Assembly: GCA_020853395.1 (NCBI GenBank)
Contig: JADYYY010000011.1
Location: 248,001-312,000 of the forward strand
Origin: Acidobacteriota bacterium
GTDB taxonomy: Bacteria > Acidobacteriota > Vicinamibacteria > Vicinamibacterales > SCN-69-37
Length of the DNA: 64,000 nucleotides
Direction: 5' to 3'
This document shows, one piece after another, positions 28,453 through 37,593 of the stretch (position 1 is the first letter of the stretch; the number at the start of each line of letters is the position of its first letter). The notes under the pieces are model-generated. The model saw nothing but the letters and a program-made list of their open reading frames with translations. It was not told the origin of the DNA and did not search any database. A program made the position numbers and the translations under genes.

Positions 28453-29391
28453 ATGCAGCGTCGAGAGTTCCTCGTGGGGGCCGTCGCCGCGGCCGGCCTC
28501 TCCCGTCGCGCCGCGGCCTCCACCGCCGCCCGCCGTGCCGCGCAGGATCGCATCGCGATCATGACGCTGAACTTCATGGCGCTGCTGAAGCTGCCCGGTC
28601 AGCCGCCGAGCCCGGAGCGTACGCTCGAGGTGCTCGATCTGCCGGAGATGATCGCCGACACCTACGGCGTGCACAACCTCGAGTTCCAGCACTACCACTT
28701 CCCGTCGACCGAGCCGTCGTACTACCGCGACGTGAAGGCGCGTGTGGACAAGGCGAGGTCGCGAGTCTCGCAGGTGGTGATGGAGTTCGGCGGCCTGAAC
28801 ATCTCGGCGCCCGATCACAACTTCCTGCCCAGGATCCAGGCCATCGATCTGACGAAGGTCTGGATCGATCGCGCCGTGATGCTGGGCTGCCCGCGCGTCA
28901 TGGTGAACCAGGGACAGCCGTCGCCCGAGAATCGCTCGTACGCGGTCGACACGCTGCGTGCGATGGTCGCCTACGGCACCTCGCGGGGCGTGCGGGTCTC
29001 GCTCGAGCCGCGCGGTGGCGGCGCGGGACGAGGCGGCGCGCCGCCTTCCGCCCCCTCCGCCGCGCCGATGCCGCCGGCGCCGGCCGTCGCGCCTGCGCCC
29101 GCGCAGCCGGCTTGGACGCTGCTCGACGAGATCATCAAGGCCGCCGGCGCGCACTGGAACATCGACCTCGGCGGGATCGGTGCGGCGACGCAGGAGGAAC
29201 TGCACGCGGCGCTTCGCGTGATGCTGCCGAGCAGCCACGACAGCATGCACATCAAGCGGAGCGCGAACTGGGACGTCGCGACCGCCGTCGGGTTCATCCG
29301 CGAGAGCGGCTACGCGGGACTCTACTCGATCGAAGCGCGCGGCCACGACGCGACGCGCGACATCTTCAACGTCCTGATGGCCACGCTCTGA
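28453..29391 (+). CDS. exported sugar phosphate isomerase/epimerase-like TIM barrel
   Basis: A 312-residue xylose-isomerase-like TIM barrel (AP endonuclease 2 superfamily). The N-terminus MQRREFLVGAVAAAGLSRRAAA is a Tat-type signal, so a cofactor- or metal-loaded protein is exported. Barrel strands include HNLEFQHYHFP, CPRVMVNQGQ, GVRVSLEPR (metal Glu position), WNIDLGGIG, HIKRSAN and GLYSIEARG. A Gly/Ala/Pro-rich insert of about 35 residues sits after the fifth strand. Family members act on sugars or inositols, and some as lyases on 3-keto-glycosides. GGGAGG precedes the ATG. A PQQ-type gene follows 43 bp later. Confidence 0.85.
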   Translation: MQRREFLVGAVAAAGLSRRAAASTAARRAAQDRIAIMTLNFMALLKLPGQPPSPERTLEVLDLPEMIADTYGVHNLEFQHYHFPSTEPSYYRDVKARVDKARSRVSQVVMEFGGLNISAPDHNFLPRIQAIDLTKVWIDRAVMLGCPRVMVNQGQPSPENRSYAVDTLRAMVAYGTSRGVRVSLEPRGGGAGRGGAPPSAPSAAPMPPAPAVAPAPAQPAWTLLDEIIKAAGAHWNIDLGGIGAATQEELHAALRVMLPSSHDSMHIKRSANWDVATAVGFIRESGYAGLYSIEARGHDATRDIFNVLMATL

Positions 29392-29434
29392 CGCGTCGCG
29401 TCGCGGCGCATCGGCGTTCGCCGAAGGAGGCGAC

Positions 29435-31261
29435 ATGCAAGGCCCTCGACTTGCTGGCGTCCGACAGCCTCTCCTCATGAGCGTCGGCGTCCTGGCGGCG
29501 CTCTTGACGCTCGCACCGCCGGTGCGGCTGGCCGGTCAGCGCGCGGGGCAGGCGCCGCCGGGACGCGACTTCCCGCTCGTCGGCGGCGACCTCGGCAACC
29601 GCCGCTTCTCGACGCTGACCGGCATCACGCCCGAAAACGTTCGTCGCCTCGGCGGAGCGTGGCGGCTGCACCTCGAAGGCGGCAGCGCCGCGGCCGCCAT
29701 GCAGGCGGCACCGGTCGTCGCCGATGGCGTGATGTACGTCGCGTCGGGAAGCGGCGATGTGGTCGCGGTCGACGCCGCGACCGGCGCCGTACGGTGGAGA
29801 TACGAGTCGACGTTCGGCGCACAGACCAACCGCGGCGTGGCGATCGGCGACGGCAAGGTGTTCACCGGTCAAGCCGGCAGCCGGCTCGTCGCGCTCGATC
29901 AGCGCACCGGCACCGTCGCCTGGACGACGACGCTGGCGGAGCGCGGACCGACGCCCGCGCCGCCCGTCTACTTCGACGGCCTCGTCTACATGGGCATCGC
30001 CGGCGGCGAAAGCGGCGTGCGCGGGCAGTTCGGTGCGTACGATGCGGCGACCGGCCGAGAGGTCTGGAAGTTCTACACGCTGCCCGGCCCCGGCGCGTTC
30101 GGACACGAAACCTGGGAGGGCGACTCCTGGAAGTACGGCGGCGGGCCGGTGTGGACGCATCCGGCGCTCGATCCGGATCTCGGCCTGATCTACATCGCCG
30201 TCGGCAACGCCGGACCGGACAACGACGGCACGAAGCGCGGCGGCGACAACCTGTTCACGGTGTCGATCGTCGCGCTCGACGTCAGGACCGGCGCGTACAA
30301 GTGGCACTTCCAGGAGGTGCACCACGACATCTGGGACTACGACAACCCCACGCCGCCGGTGCTCGCTGACGTGCGCGACCAGGGCGGGCCGCGCAAGATC
30401 CTCGTTCACACCGGCAAGACCGGCATGCTGTACATCCTCGATCGCGCAACAGGCAAACCGCTCGTCGGGATCGAGGAACGCGACGTGCCGCAGGAACCGC
30501 GGATGAAGACGGCGCGCACCCAGCCGTTTCCGGTTGGCGATCCGGTCACGCCGCTCTGTCCGGAACCGGGCAGCGTGCCGGCAGGCTACGCGAGCGCCTG
30601 CATCTTCGGTGCGTACTGGGACCAGCCGGTCGTGATGGCGCCGGGCACTCTGGGAGGCGCGAATTGGGCGCCGATGTCGTTCAGCCCGCTCACCGGTCTG
30701 GTGTACGTCGCCGGATCGATCCTGCCGTCGGCGCACGGTCTGCGCCGGCAGGACTTCAACGAGCAGGCGCAGCGACTGGAGAACGTCGGTGAGGGGATCG
30801 GCTTCTTCCGGCCGGGCGGCGTGCCGCGTGCCGGCACGCTCTCCGCGATCGACCCCACCACCAACCGCATCGTCTGGCAGAAGCGCACGACGTATCCGAT
30901 CAGCAACGGGAGTGGCCTGTTGAGTACCGCGACCGGCCTGCTCTTCCACGGCGAGCCCGATGGACGGATGGGCGCGTACGACATCCGCACGGGAGACGTG
31001 CTCTGGCAGTTCCAGACGGGCGCAGGCGCGGACGCGCCGGCCGTGACCTACGAGGTGGATGGCGAACAGTACGTCGCGATCGTCGCGGGAGGGAACAGCT
31101 TCATGTCGAGCCCTCGTGGCGACAGCCTGTGGGCGTTCAAGCTCGGCGGCACCGTGCCGGAAGATGCCGCGCCGCCGGCGCCTCCCGTCGTGACGCCGGA
31201 GCGCGGCCGTGGAGCGGGCGGCCGCGGATCGGCCGCCGTGCCGCCGGCGCGCGGACAGTAG
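29435..31261 (+). CDS. PQQ-binding-like beta-propeller dehydrogenase (quinoprotein)
   Basis: A 608-residue exported quinoprotein, family of membrane-free glucose/alcohol dehydrogenases. A signal peptide (SVGVLAALLTLAPPVRLAG) is followed by an eight-bladed propeller with tryptophan-docking repeats: AVDAATGAVRWRY, ALDQRTGTVAWTT, AYDAATGREVWKF, ALDVRTGAYKWHF, AIDPTTNRIVWQ and AYDIRTGDVLWQF. The segment HDIWDYDNPTPPVL is typical of PQQ sites. No cytochrome c domain or CXXCH is present, so a separate acceptor is needed. A Gly/Arg/Pro tail ends the protein. Together with the isomerase-like gene it could oxidise a sugar in the periplasm and pass it on; this is inference. AAGGAGG precedes the ATG. 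Confidence 0.88.
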   Translation: MQGPRLAGVRQPLLMSVGVLAALLTLAPPVRLAGQRAGQAPPGRDFPLVGGDLGNRRFSTLTGITPENVRRLGGAWRLHLEGGSAAAAMQAAPVVADGVMYVASGSGDVVAVDAATGAVRWRYESTFGAQTNRGVAIGDGKVFTGQAGSRLVALDQRTGTVAWTTTLAERGPTPAPPVYFDGLVYMGIAGGESGVRGQFGAYDAATGREVWKFYTLPGPGAFGHETWEGDSWKYGGGPVWTHPALDPDLGLIYIAVGNAGPDNDGTKRGGDNLFTVSIVALDVRTGAYKWHFQEVHHDIWDYDNPTPPVLADVRDQGGPRKILVHTGKTGMLYILDRATGKPLVGIEERDVPQEPRMKTARTQPFPVGDPVTPLCPEPGSVPAGYASACIFGAYWDQPVVMAPGTLGGANWAPMSFSPLTGLVYVAGSILPSAHGLRRQDFNEQAQRLENVGEGIGFFRPGGVPRAGTLSAIDPTTNRIVWQKRTTYPISNGSGLLSTATGLLFHGEPDGRMGAYDIRTGDVLWQFQTGAGADAPAVTYEVDGEQYVAIVAGGNSFMSSPRGDSLWAFKLGGTVPEDAAPPAPPVVTPERGRGAGGRGSAAVPPARGQ

Positions 31262-31416
31262 CACCAGCCTGACCCCGTCGGCCCATCGCTGAACGCGACA
31301 CCGCCGATCAGACCGTATCGCACGGCCTTTGCCGCGCGCGCGTCAGGTCCCAACGCAATCGTCACCATGACGAGCGCGTTGTCCGTGCTGACGGCAACGG
31401 GGCGTGAGGCGGCGCG

Positions 31417-33675
31417 TCAGCCTGCAGACCTGAGCAGGTCCGTCAACACCTCGGGGCTGACCGGCTTGACGAGATGTCGATCGAAGCCCGCCTCGGCAGA
31501 CCTGGCGCGATCGGACGGCAGGCCATAGCCGGTGAGCGCGACGAGCACCGGCCGCGATCGGCCTGCGGGCGCGGCGGCGCGGATGCGCCGCGCGAGGTCA
31601 TAGCCCGTCATTCCCGGCAGCCCGAGATCGATCAACGCGAGATCCACCCGCTGTTCGTGCAGGCGCGTCAGCGCCGTCTCGCCGTCGCGCGCGACGACCA
31701 CGTGATGGCCGTCGAGCCTCAGCAGATCCTCCAGCATCTCGCGCGCATCGTCGTTGTCTTCGACGACGAGCACGGTGCGCTCGAGCGGCGAGGTCCCGCG
31801 TGCCGCCGCCGGCGCGCGGGCTCCAGACGCGGCGATGGCCGGCAGGTCGATGGTGAACGTGCTGCCCGCGCCAGGCCCGTCACTGGCCGCCGTCGCCGAT
31901 CCGCCGTGCAGCTCGGCGAGCCGGCGCACGAGCGTGAGACCGATGCCGAGCCCCCCGTGCGCGCGATCCAGGCTCCGCTCGCCTTGCACGAACGGCTCGA
32001 AGACGCGGTCGACCAGATCCGATGGCATGCCTGCTCCCGTGTCGGTCACGCGGAGCACCGCCCGGTCGGCATCCCGGCTCACCGTCACGGTGATGGTGCC
32101 GTCAGTGGGGGTGTACTTCGCCGCGTTGCTGAGCAGGTTCTCGATCATCTGCGCCAACCGGGTCGCGTCGGCATTCACCCACGCCGGTTCCAGCACGGTG
32201 ACGACGTGCTGCGCGAACTGTCTGGAGCTGACGACGTCGGCGGCCGCCGCGGCCAGGTCGATCGGCTGGCGCTGCAACATGATCTTGCCGGTCATGGCCC
32301 GCGCCGCGTCGAGCAGATCATCGGTCATGCGCGCGAGATGATCGACCTGCCGCCGGATGATCGCCCGGGCGCGAGTCGAGGTCTCCCGCGCCGCCCGCGG
32401 ATCGTCGAGCAGGCGGCTCGCGTTCGAGATGGCGCCGAGCGGATTGCGGAGCTCGTGGCCGAGCATCGCGAGGAACTCGTCCTTGGCGCGGTTGGCGGCC
32501 TCCGCGATCTCGCGCGCCTGCTGCTCGCGCGCGAGCAGGTCGTCGCGCTGCCGATCGCCCTGCGCGCGTTCCGTCGCCGCGCTCGCCAGCGACTCCGCGA
32601 CTTCGTCCAGCTCCTGCACGCCGGTGGACGGCGGGGTGAACGGCTCCCGCCGGCCGAGCGCGACGGCGGCGCGCCGGAGCTGCGCGATCGGCCGCGTGAC
32701 GCTCCGCGCGATCAGCAGCGCGACGATGGCGCCGATCACGATCGAGAGCACGATGCCGGTGCCGTACGTCGCGAGCGACGCGGACGCGCCGGCTTCGGCC
32801 GCCGACCGCGGCATGCCGATCGCGACCGTCCACCCGGTGACCGGCGAACGGCTGAACGCGGTGTAGACCTGTTCGCCCTCGAGCGTCGAGGTGAGCCCCG
32901 ATCCCTCGTGATCGAAGCGGGCGACGAGGTCGCGGAGCGTCGGAGCGGGACCCGCGCCGAGAAACGCTTCGTGCTGCCGCGACCGCGCCACCCGCTGCAG
33001 CCGTTCGTCGAACACCGAGATGATCCAGTCGTTCGGCAGACGCTGCCGCGCGATGACGTCCAGCATGCTCGATGGCAGCAGGACCGCAGAGAGCACGTAG
33101 CGCACGATGCCCTCCTGCACGATCGGCAGGCTGACAGGGAAGGCGAGCGCACCTTCCGGCCCGCGGGTCAGGTAGCCGATCTGTGGCTTGCCGGTGGCGA
33201 TTGCCAGCGCCAACGTTTCGGGTTCCGACACGCCCGGCGCCCGGGTGCCGAGCTCGCTCCGGGTGCTGAGGACCACGTGTCCCGCCGCGTCCTGCAGCAG
33301 GATGCTCTGCCAGTGCGATCGCGTTGCCGCGACGCGCCGTGCGAGCTCGTGGAATCCGCGCAGCTCGCCGGCTTCGAGTAGGGGAGAGGTGCCGAGTGCC
33401 TCGAGGACCGATACCGAGCGCATCAGCTCGCCGTCCACCGCGGTGGCGAGGGCGCGGGCGATCTCAGTGCCGGCACGCTGGGCCTGCTGGCGCTGTGAGC
33501 GCGTGAGCGCCGAGAGCGCGAGCCCGGCCATGATGGCCAGCGGCAGGATTGCCGCGGCCGTGAGCAGGAACAGCCGGCGGCGCAGCGGCACCGCGCCCTC
33601 AGGCGCGCGCGTCGCGGGGGCGTCGCCGCTCCGAGCTGGCGTGCCGTTCTCCGCGGACGAATCAATTGTCGTCAT
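31417..33675 (-). CDS. hybrid sensor histidine kinase/response regulator
   Basis: A 752-residue membrane sensor. Order: TM1 (RRRLFLLTAAAILPLAIMAGLAL), a large periplasmic Cache-type sensing region (about 55-305), TM2 (GTGIVLSIVIGAIVALLIA), HAMP linker (ARSVTRPIAQLRRA), a short coiled coil, HisKA with His407 in MLGHELRNPLG, HATPase_c (NLLSNAAKYTP, DTGAGMP, GLGIGLTLVRRL), and a C-terminal receiver domain with the phospho-Asp in LALIDLGLPGMTGYDLARR. The ligand is unknown. The ATG at 33675 was preferred to the one at 33711. It is an orphan: no target response regulator is nearby. Confidence 0.92.
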   Translation of the reverse strand: MTTIDSSAENGTPARSGDAPATRAPEGAVPLRRRLFLLTAAAILPLAIMAGLALSALTRSQRQQAQRAGTEIARALATAVDGELMRSVSVLEALGTSPLLEAGELRGFHELARRVAATRSHWQSILLQDAAGHVVLSTRSELGTRAPGVSEPETLALAIATGKPQIGYLTRGPEGALAFPVSLPIVQEGIVRYVLSAVLLPSSMLDVIARQRLPNDWIISVFDERLQRVARSRQHEAFLGAGPAPTLRDLVARFDHEGSGLTSTLEGEQVYTAFSRSPVTGWTVAIGMPRSAAEAGASASLATYGTGIVLSIVIGAIVALLIARSVTRPIAQLRRAAVALGRREPFTPPSTGVQELDEVAESLASAATERAQGDRQRDDLLAREQQAREIAEAANRAKDEFLAMLGHELRNPLGAISNASRLLDDPRAARETSTRARAIIRRQVDHLARMTDDLLDAARAMTGKIMLQRQPIDLAAAAADVVSSRQFAQHVVTVLEPAWVNADATRLAQMIENLLSNAAKYTPTDGTITVTVSRDADRAVLRVTDTGAGMPSDLVDRVFEPFVQGERSLDRAHGGLGIGLTLVRRLAELHGGSATAASDGPGAGSTFTIDLPAIAASGARAPAAARGTSPLERTVLVVEDNDDAREMLEDLLRLDGHHVVVARDGETALTRLHEQRVDLALIDLGLPGMTGYDLARRIRAAAPAGRSRPVLVALTGYGLPSDRARSAEAGFDRHLVKPVSPEVLTDLLRSAG

Positions 33676-34300
33676 CGACCTACTGCCGCACGCAACCCGG
33701 GAGCAGGACATTATCGCTCATGGGGTACAGGTCTTGCTCACGTTCTGGTCGGAGCATGCCGATGGAGAAGCGTCGCACCCAGAAGATCCCGACGGAGCGC
33801 CACCGAGCCACACCAACCGATCTCGACGACGCGAAGAAGCAGCCGGCTGTCGAAGAGAACCGCGGCGACGGCACGGACAGCGGCGGCAACGGGATCGACG
33901 ATCGTGACGATCGTCCGCAGCCGTCCGGTCTTCCGTCCCAGCCAAGCCAGGGCGGGTACGGCCATCGATCCTCGCGGCGCGGCCATACGACGCCGGTCGG
34001 CAGCGGCCGGAATCAGCCCGGGACGGAACCTCGATAGCGAGGACCTGCGCGCCGAGAGCGGCGCAGTGGCGCGAGATTGTCAGTGGTGGGTTGTGTGTTC
34101 GAGCGCGGCCGGGGATGACGCTCGAGACGCTCGGCTTTGAGGTCGACGCTGCTTCTGTTACCGATGCGCTTGGTTTCGTTCATCGGCGTGCGGCCAGTCG
34201 TTTGTGAGCGCGGCGCGCCTTCGCAGCGTGGAGGCAACCGCGCACGACGGCAGGCCGCCGCATTTGAGCGGAAATCAGACCGCGTGAGCGGCCTCCGCGA
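33676..34300. other. 625-bp stretch with no supported gene
   Basis: Several short frames exist on both strands. The most protein-like, on the minus strand near 33738-33938, has two hydrophobic segments but no start signal or family. A perfect inverted repeat GACGATCGT-G-ACGATCGTC lies at 33897-33915 and could be an operator. The right part (34040-34260) has lower GC than its surroundings. No RNA gene is recognised. Confidence 0.4.
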
Positions 34301-35257
34301 TCAGGAGCGAAGGCCGGACAAATACCCGACGGCCGCTGCCACCTCGTCCACCGCCGGCCGCAGGCCCGGGAAGTCGTAGTCGACCAGCGCTGGCGGCGAC
34401 GAAGGGGCGGCTGCGAGCGTGTCGAGGACGGCGGCGATCGGTGTGTCGCCGTCGCCGAAGGGTTGGCTGCTGCCGCCATGCCGGCGGCGATCCCTTACCA
34501 CCACGTACGAGACGCGCGGCAGATGTGCGCGCAGGACGGCAACCGGGTCTCCATCGTCGGCGGTGACGTTGCCGATGTCGAGCTTCAGCGTCAGCGCGGG
34601 CGAGAGCGCGAGCGCCGGGCCGAGGCCGATCGTGTCGATGCGCCCGCTTCCCTCGACGTCGTTGTGAATGGCGACCGAGACGCCATGGTGCTCGGCGACC
34701 GGCGCCACGCGCCGTGCCGTTGCGAAGGTCATCGGCGACCCGACCACGCGCACGCCGAGCGCCTTCACCTGGCGCAGCGTCGCGTCCAACTCTTCGTCCG
34801 TGAACGAGTCGTCGAACGCGAGCGCGCACGCGTGGATCCTGAGACCGGCGCCCGCGAACGTCGCGCGTAGTCGTTCGAAGTGATCGGTCGGCGTCGAAAG
34901 CCGCCAGGCACGCAACGCCGTACGAGCGGCGGCGTTGGTCGACGCGATCTCTTCCGCCGAGAGCACGATACGGCGCGGGTACGCCGGTGTGCCGCCGAGA
35001 AAGGGCGCCGTGCTGGGCGGCGCGGGTTCGATCGTCGACAAACCGAGCTCGACGTCGGCGACGCGCGCCGCTTTCAGCGCGCGAATCACGTCTTCGACGT
35101 TGTCGCGGCCGGTGACGCGCGGCAGATCGCGGAAGCTGGACGTCGTCGCGCCGAACACGACGCCACCGGCCGCGCCGAGCCGGCGCGCCGAGGTGACGGC
35201 CAGCGGGATGCCGGCCAGCACGACCTTGCCGAACTCACGTCGCGAGCACGCAGTCAT
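34301..35257 (-). CDS. exported sugar phosphate isomerase/epimerase-like TIM barrel
   Basis: A 318-residue TIM barrel with a Tat-type N-terminus (CSRREFGKVVLAGIPLAV). Barrel elements: VADVELGLSTIEP, RIHACALAFDDSFTDEELDATLRQVKALGVRVVGSPM, HHGVSVAIHNDVEG, LKLDIGNVTADDGDP and VRDRRRHGGSSQPFGDGDTPI. The IHND and DIGN positions supply the usual metal-binding His, Asn and Asp. A GAAAGGA precedes the ATG. It is divergent from the single-CXXCH protein gene; shared regulation is possible because only about 65 bp separate the starts. Confidence 0.85.
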   Translation of the reverse strand: MTACSRREFGKVVLAGIPLAVTSARRLGAAGGVVFGATTSSFRDLPRVTGRDNVEDVIRALKAARVADVELGLSTIEPAPPSTAPFLGGTPAYPRRIVLSAEEIASTNAAARTALRAWRLSTPTDHFERLRATFAGAGLRIHACALAFDDSFTDEELDATLRQVKALGVRVVGSPMTFATARRVAPVAEHHGVSVAIHNDVEGSGRIDTIGLGPALALSPALTLKLDIGNVTADDGDPVAVLRAHLPRVSYVVVRDRRRHGGSSQPFGDGDTPIAAVLDTLAAAPSSPPALVDYDFPGLRPAVDEVAAAVGYLSGLRS

Positions 35258-35309
35258 GATCGGTCCTTTCAGGGTCCGTGCTTTCAGGCGCCGCGGGGAT
35301 GTCGGCGAT

Positions 35310-35315
35310 TATAAT
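35310..35315 (+). promoter_or_regulatory. -10 box TATAAT of the CXXCH protein gene
   Basis: Perfect TATAAT followed by 7 nt and then the GTG start at 35323; suggests a leaderless transcript. No -35 recognised. Confidence 0.5.
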
Positions 35316-35322
35316 CCGCGTC

Positions 35323-36681
35323 GTGTCCATTCGCGCCGGCGTGGCGGCCTGGCTGACCGGCCTGGCGGTGCTGTCGATGCTCGTCGAGCCGCGCGCCGTG
35401 CGGCAGCAACCGCCGGCGGCGGCCTGTGCCGAGCGGCCGGCCGCGGTCATCTCGGCGCAGATTCCTCCGGACGTGTGCATTCCAGACGGATTCGCCGGAA
35501 TTGCCGTCGACTACTTCGACGACTACTCCTGGCGCGCGTTCGCCGCGCTGGTCTGGCCGGCTGCCGCCGGACGGCGCGGGCTGCCAGCCGACGACCGGCC
35601 GGTCACGGCGCCCGGGCCGCGGGTGTTCGACACCTACAAGCCGCTGTGGGAGATCTTCCACGCGGATGGATCGGCGCCGGCGCCCTTCAACGAGTACGAG
35701 GGATCCACGTACAACCCGTGCGGCGAGGCTGGCGCCGGCGATGCGATGACGATCGGGTCGGCCTCGGGCATCGACGACATCGGGCAGGCCGGCGGCGGCG
35801 TGCTGGACGGGCCGCTCGTGGCGCAGAACGGACGCTACGTGCGGACGCTCACGTCCTTCAACCGGATCGCCTTCGATCACATCGTCCGTCACCGGTTGTA
35901 CCTTCGAAGCGCGCTGCCGGAAGTCCCTCGCCCGAGACCAGATCGGCCGGTGACCGAATTCCCCATCGGATCGGTGGCCATCAAGAGCGCGTGGGTGAAC
36001 GTCGAAGGGCTGCCCGCCGGATTGGTGAAGCGTCTCTATACGCGCGCCGCGACGGTCAAGCGCGCGACGGGCCAAGGGTGCGCGCGCGAGACGATGGGGT
36101 TGATCGGTGTGCACATCGCGCAGAAGACACCGAGCCGGCCGCAGTGGATCTGGTCGTCGTTCGAGCAGAAGGACGCGGTGCCGCCGGCCTGGCCCGACTC
36201 GCCGGGCGCATTTCTGCTGCACGACGGCAGCCAGACGCCGATGCCCGACGCCAATCCGCTCGCGCTCACGCCGCTCGCGCCGGAGCCCGTGCGGCCGTTC
36301 AACGTAACGCGCAGCCGGGATGCGCCGATTCTGACGCCGACCGATCTGACGAGCTTCGAGTACCAGCGCCGGCTCGCGGGCACGCCGTTCCAGTACTACA
36401 AGCTCGTCGTCACGCAGTGGCCGCGGCTGGAAGGGAACCAGGCCGCGCCGATTCCGGCGACGTTGGATGGGACGCCGGCGAACACGTTTCCTGGTCTCGG
36501 CGCGTTCTCGGCGTTCGCGAACGTGACGATGGAGACGTTCAACCAGAAGAGCGTGCAGACGGGCTGCATGAACTGCCACAGCCGGGCTCGGCTCGCGACC
36601 GATTTCCTGTGGAGCGTCTTCGACCACGCCTATCCGGCGCAGCTCGGGCCGGCGAGAAGCCCGGTCGTGACCGCGCGCTGA
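35323..36681 (+). CDS. exported protein with single CXXCH heme motif
   Basis: A 452-residue exported protein. The N-terminus is a signal peptide (RAGVAAWLTGLAVLSMLVEPRA). The body (SWRAFAALVWPA, YKPLWEIFHADG, GSVAIKSAWVNVEG, QWIWSSFEQKDAVP) resembles a poorly described family of secreted proteins, and near the C-terminus is one heme-binding CMNCHSRARL motif, so a single c-type heme is likely. No catalytic assignment is possible. It could be an electron carrier or oxidase partner of the nearby quinoprotein. The GTG at 35323 was chosen from its position 7 nt after TATAAT and because it starts the signal peptide; an ATG at 35299 is also in frame but would precede the promoter. Confidence 0.75.
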   Translation: MSIRAGVAAWLTGLAVLSMLVEPRAVRQQPPAAACAERPAAVISAQIPPDVCIPDGFAGIAVDYFDDYSWRAFAALVWPAAAGRRGLPADDRPVTAPGPRVFDTYKPLWEIFHADGSAPAPFNEYEGSTYNPCGEAGAGDAMTIGSASGIDDIGQAGGGVLDGPLVAQNGRYVRTLTSFNRIAFDHIVRHRLYLRSALPEVPRPRPDRPVTEFPIGSVAIKSAWVNVEGLPAGLVKRLYTRAATVKRATGQGCARETMGLIGVHIAQKTPSRPQWIWSSFEQKDAVPPAWPDSPGAFLLHDGSQTPMPDANPLALTPLAPEPVRPFNVTRSRDAPILTPTDLTSFEYQRRLAGTPFQYYKLVVTQWPRLEGNQAAPIPATLDGTPANTFPGLGAFSAFANVTMETFNQKSVQTGCMNCHSRARLATDFLWSVFDHAYPAQLGPARSPVVTAR

Positions 36682-36819
36682 ATGCTGCATCGTTGGTTGG
36701 GCCGGTAGGCGCCGCCACAACCGCGGTGAGTCGTGACCCGCGTGCTGTCGCGCCTACGGCGGCGTGACGCGCCGGCATGGCGGTCGATGCCGACGCGGCG
36801 GCGACGTTGCGTTCTGGCA

Positions 36820-36848
36820 TTGCGGTGTCCGGCCGGAGCTGTCACAAT
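36820..36848 (+). promoter_or_regulatory. promoter of ssrA
   Basis: TTGCGG (36820-36825), a 17-bp spacer and CACAAT (36843-36848), ending 30 bp before the mature tmRNA 5' end. This is the best -35/-10 pair in the window and fits a housekeeping sigma factor. Confidence 0.6.
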
Positions 36849-36878
36849 CGAAGAGTAGTCGCGGTGTCTGATCTCTTC

Positions 36879-37234
36879 GGGGGCGAAAGGCTTCGACGGG
36901 GGCAAGGGGCCGCGGGATGCATGCCGAGCTCGTCCATCTCGCTCGTTAAACCGGTGGGCAACCAACGTAACTGCGGACACGCAGCTTGCGCTCGCGGCCT
37001 AACTAGGTACGCGACGTTCGCCTCTTTCAGCCGACGGATTGAGAGCGAACGCCATTTAGTCGGCTGGTCCCCGCACGCGCCTGGCGTCGCGCGGGACGAG
37101 ACTCATCCGGGCTAGCGGCCGGCGCATTCGCCGTTCTTTGTTGCCGGTCGCGAACTTTCAAGAGCGGCTACGCATGTAGAGTTCTGCGGCGACAGGCCTT
37201 TCGGACGCGGGTTCGACTCCCGCCGCCTCCACCA
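36879..37234 (+). ncRNA. ssrA: transfer-messenger RNA (tmRNA)
   Basis: A 356-nt tmRNA that rescues stalled ribosomes and tags the unfinished protein. The 5' end GGGGGCGAAAGG pairs with the 3' end CGCCTCC (one G-U pair), followed by an encoded CCA. GGCTTCGACGGGGGC is the standard 5' region. The T arm and acceptor read GGACGCGGGTTCGACTCCCG then CCGCCTCCACCA. The tag frame begins at the resume codon GCA (36958). Found by motif reading, not by a covariance search, but every universal part is present. Confidence 0.97.
36958..37002 (+). other. tmRNA proteolysis tag reading frame
   Basis: The frame GCA ACC AAC GTA ... GCG GCC TAA encodes the 14-residue tag ATNVTADTQLALAA. The ALAA end is the expected signal for ClpXP-type proteases. 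The choice of GCA as resume codon follows from the stop and from the usual Ala start. Confidence 0.85.
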
Positions 37235-37284
37235 CTTTTCTTCGATGACGATGGGCCTTCGGGCCCTCCGGTCCCGCCGCCTCC
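37218..37284. repeat. 13-bp direct repeat of the tmRNA 3' end (att-like)
   Basis: TCCCGCCGCCTCC occurs at 37218-37230, inside the tmRNA acceptor stem, and again at 37272-37284. A duplicated ssrA 3' end is what site-specific integration leaves behind. The short length makes chance possible in GC-rich DNA. Confidence 0.45.
37253..37266 (+). terminator. UUCG hairpin after ssrA
   Basis: GGGCC-TTCG-GGCCC, a 5-bp stem closed by a stable UUCG tetraloop, 18 bp after the tmRNA 3' end. No U-run follows. Confidence 0.5.
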
Positions 37285-37308
37285 TCTATCTCTCCACGGC
37301 GGCGGACG

Positions 37309-37593
37309 TCATTTCTGTTCCTGTCTCCAGCAACCTGATCGCCGCATCGATCGCGACGTGTTGACGAACTTCAGTCCTGCCTTCTTCAGTAGGAACGGCT
37401 CGGGATTGACGCCGGCCTTCTCCCGAAGCGCGAGTCCTGCCATGACGGCCTTCTTCGTCGGCGCCAGCACGCAGTCCAGTCGTCTCAGCACCGTGAATGG
37501 CAGGATGACGCGCCCGTACTCGGACTGCTCGTGGTCGCCTCGGAGCAGGTCGGCGACAGACCAGATGAACGAGGAGAGGTTGATATCGGTCAT
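37309..37593 (-). pseudogene. hsdM: type I restriction-modification methylase HsdM, N-terminal remnant
   Basis: The first ~80 codons read as the N-terminal helical domain of HsdM (LSSFIWSVADLLRGD, YGRVILPFTVLRRLDCVL, LKKAGLKFVNTS). A complete HsdM has about 500 residues, with the methylase NPPF motif. Here homology stops near 37350 and the last codons are unrelated sequence up to a stop. No HsdR or HsdS gene follows. The ATG directly follows the hipA stop, as if the two once formed one transcript. It is non-functional. Confidence 0.8.

Noticed and set aside
31048-31368. small minus-strand frame between the quinoprotein and the hybrid kinase
   Set aside because: It is mostly antisense to the quinoprotein 3' end and has no start signal or family.
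33738-33986. small minus-strand membrane-like protein
   Set aside because: Two hydrophobic segments but no ribosome-binding site, family or conserved pattern; too weak to list as a gene.
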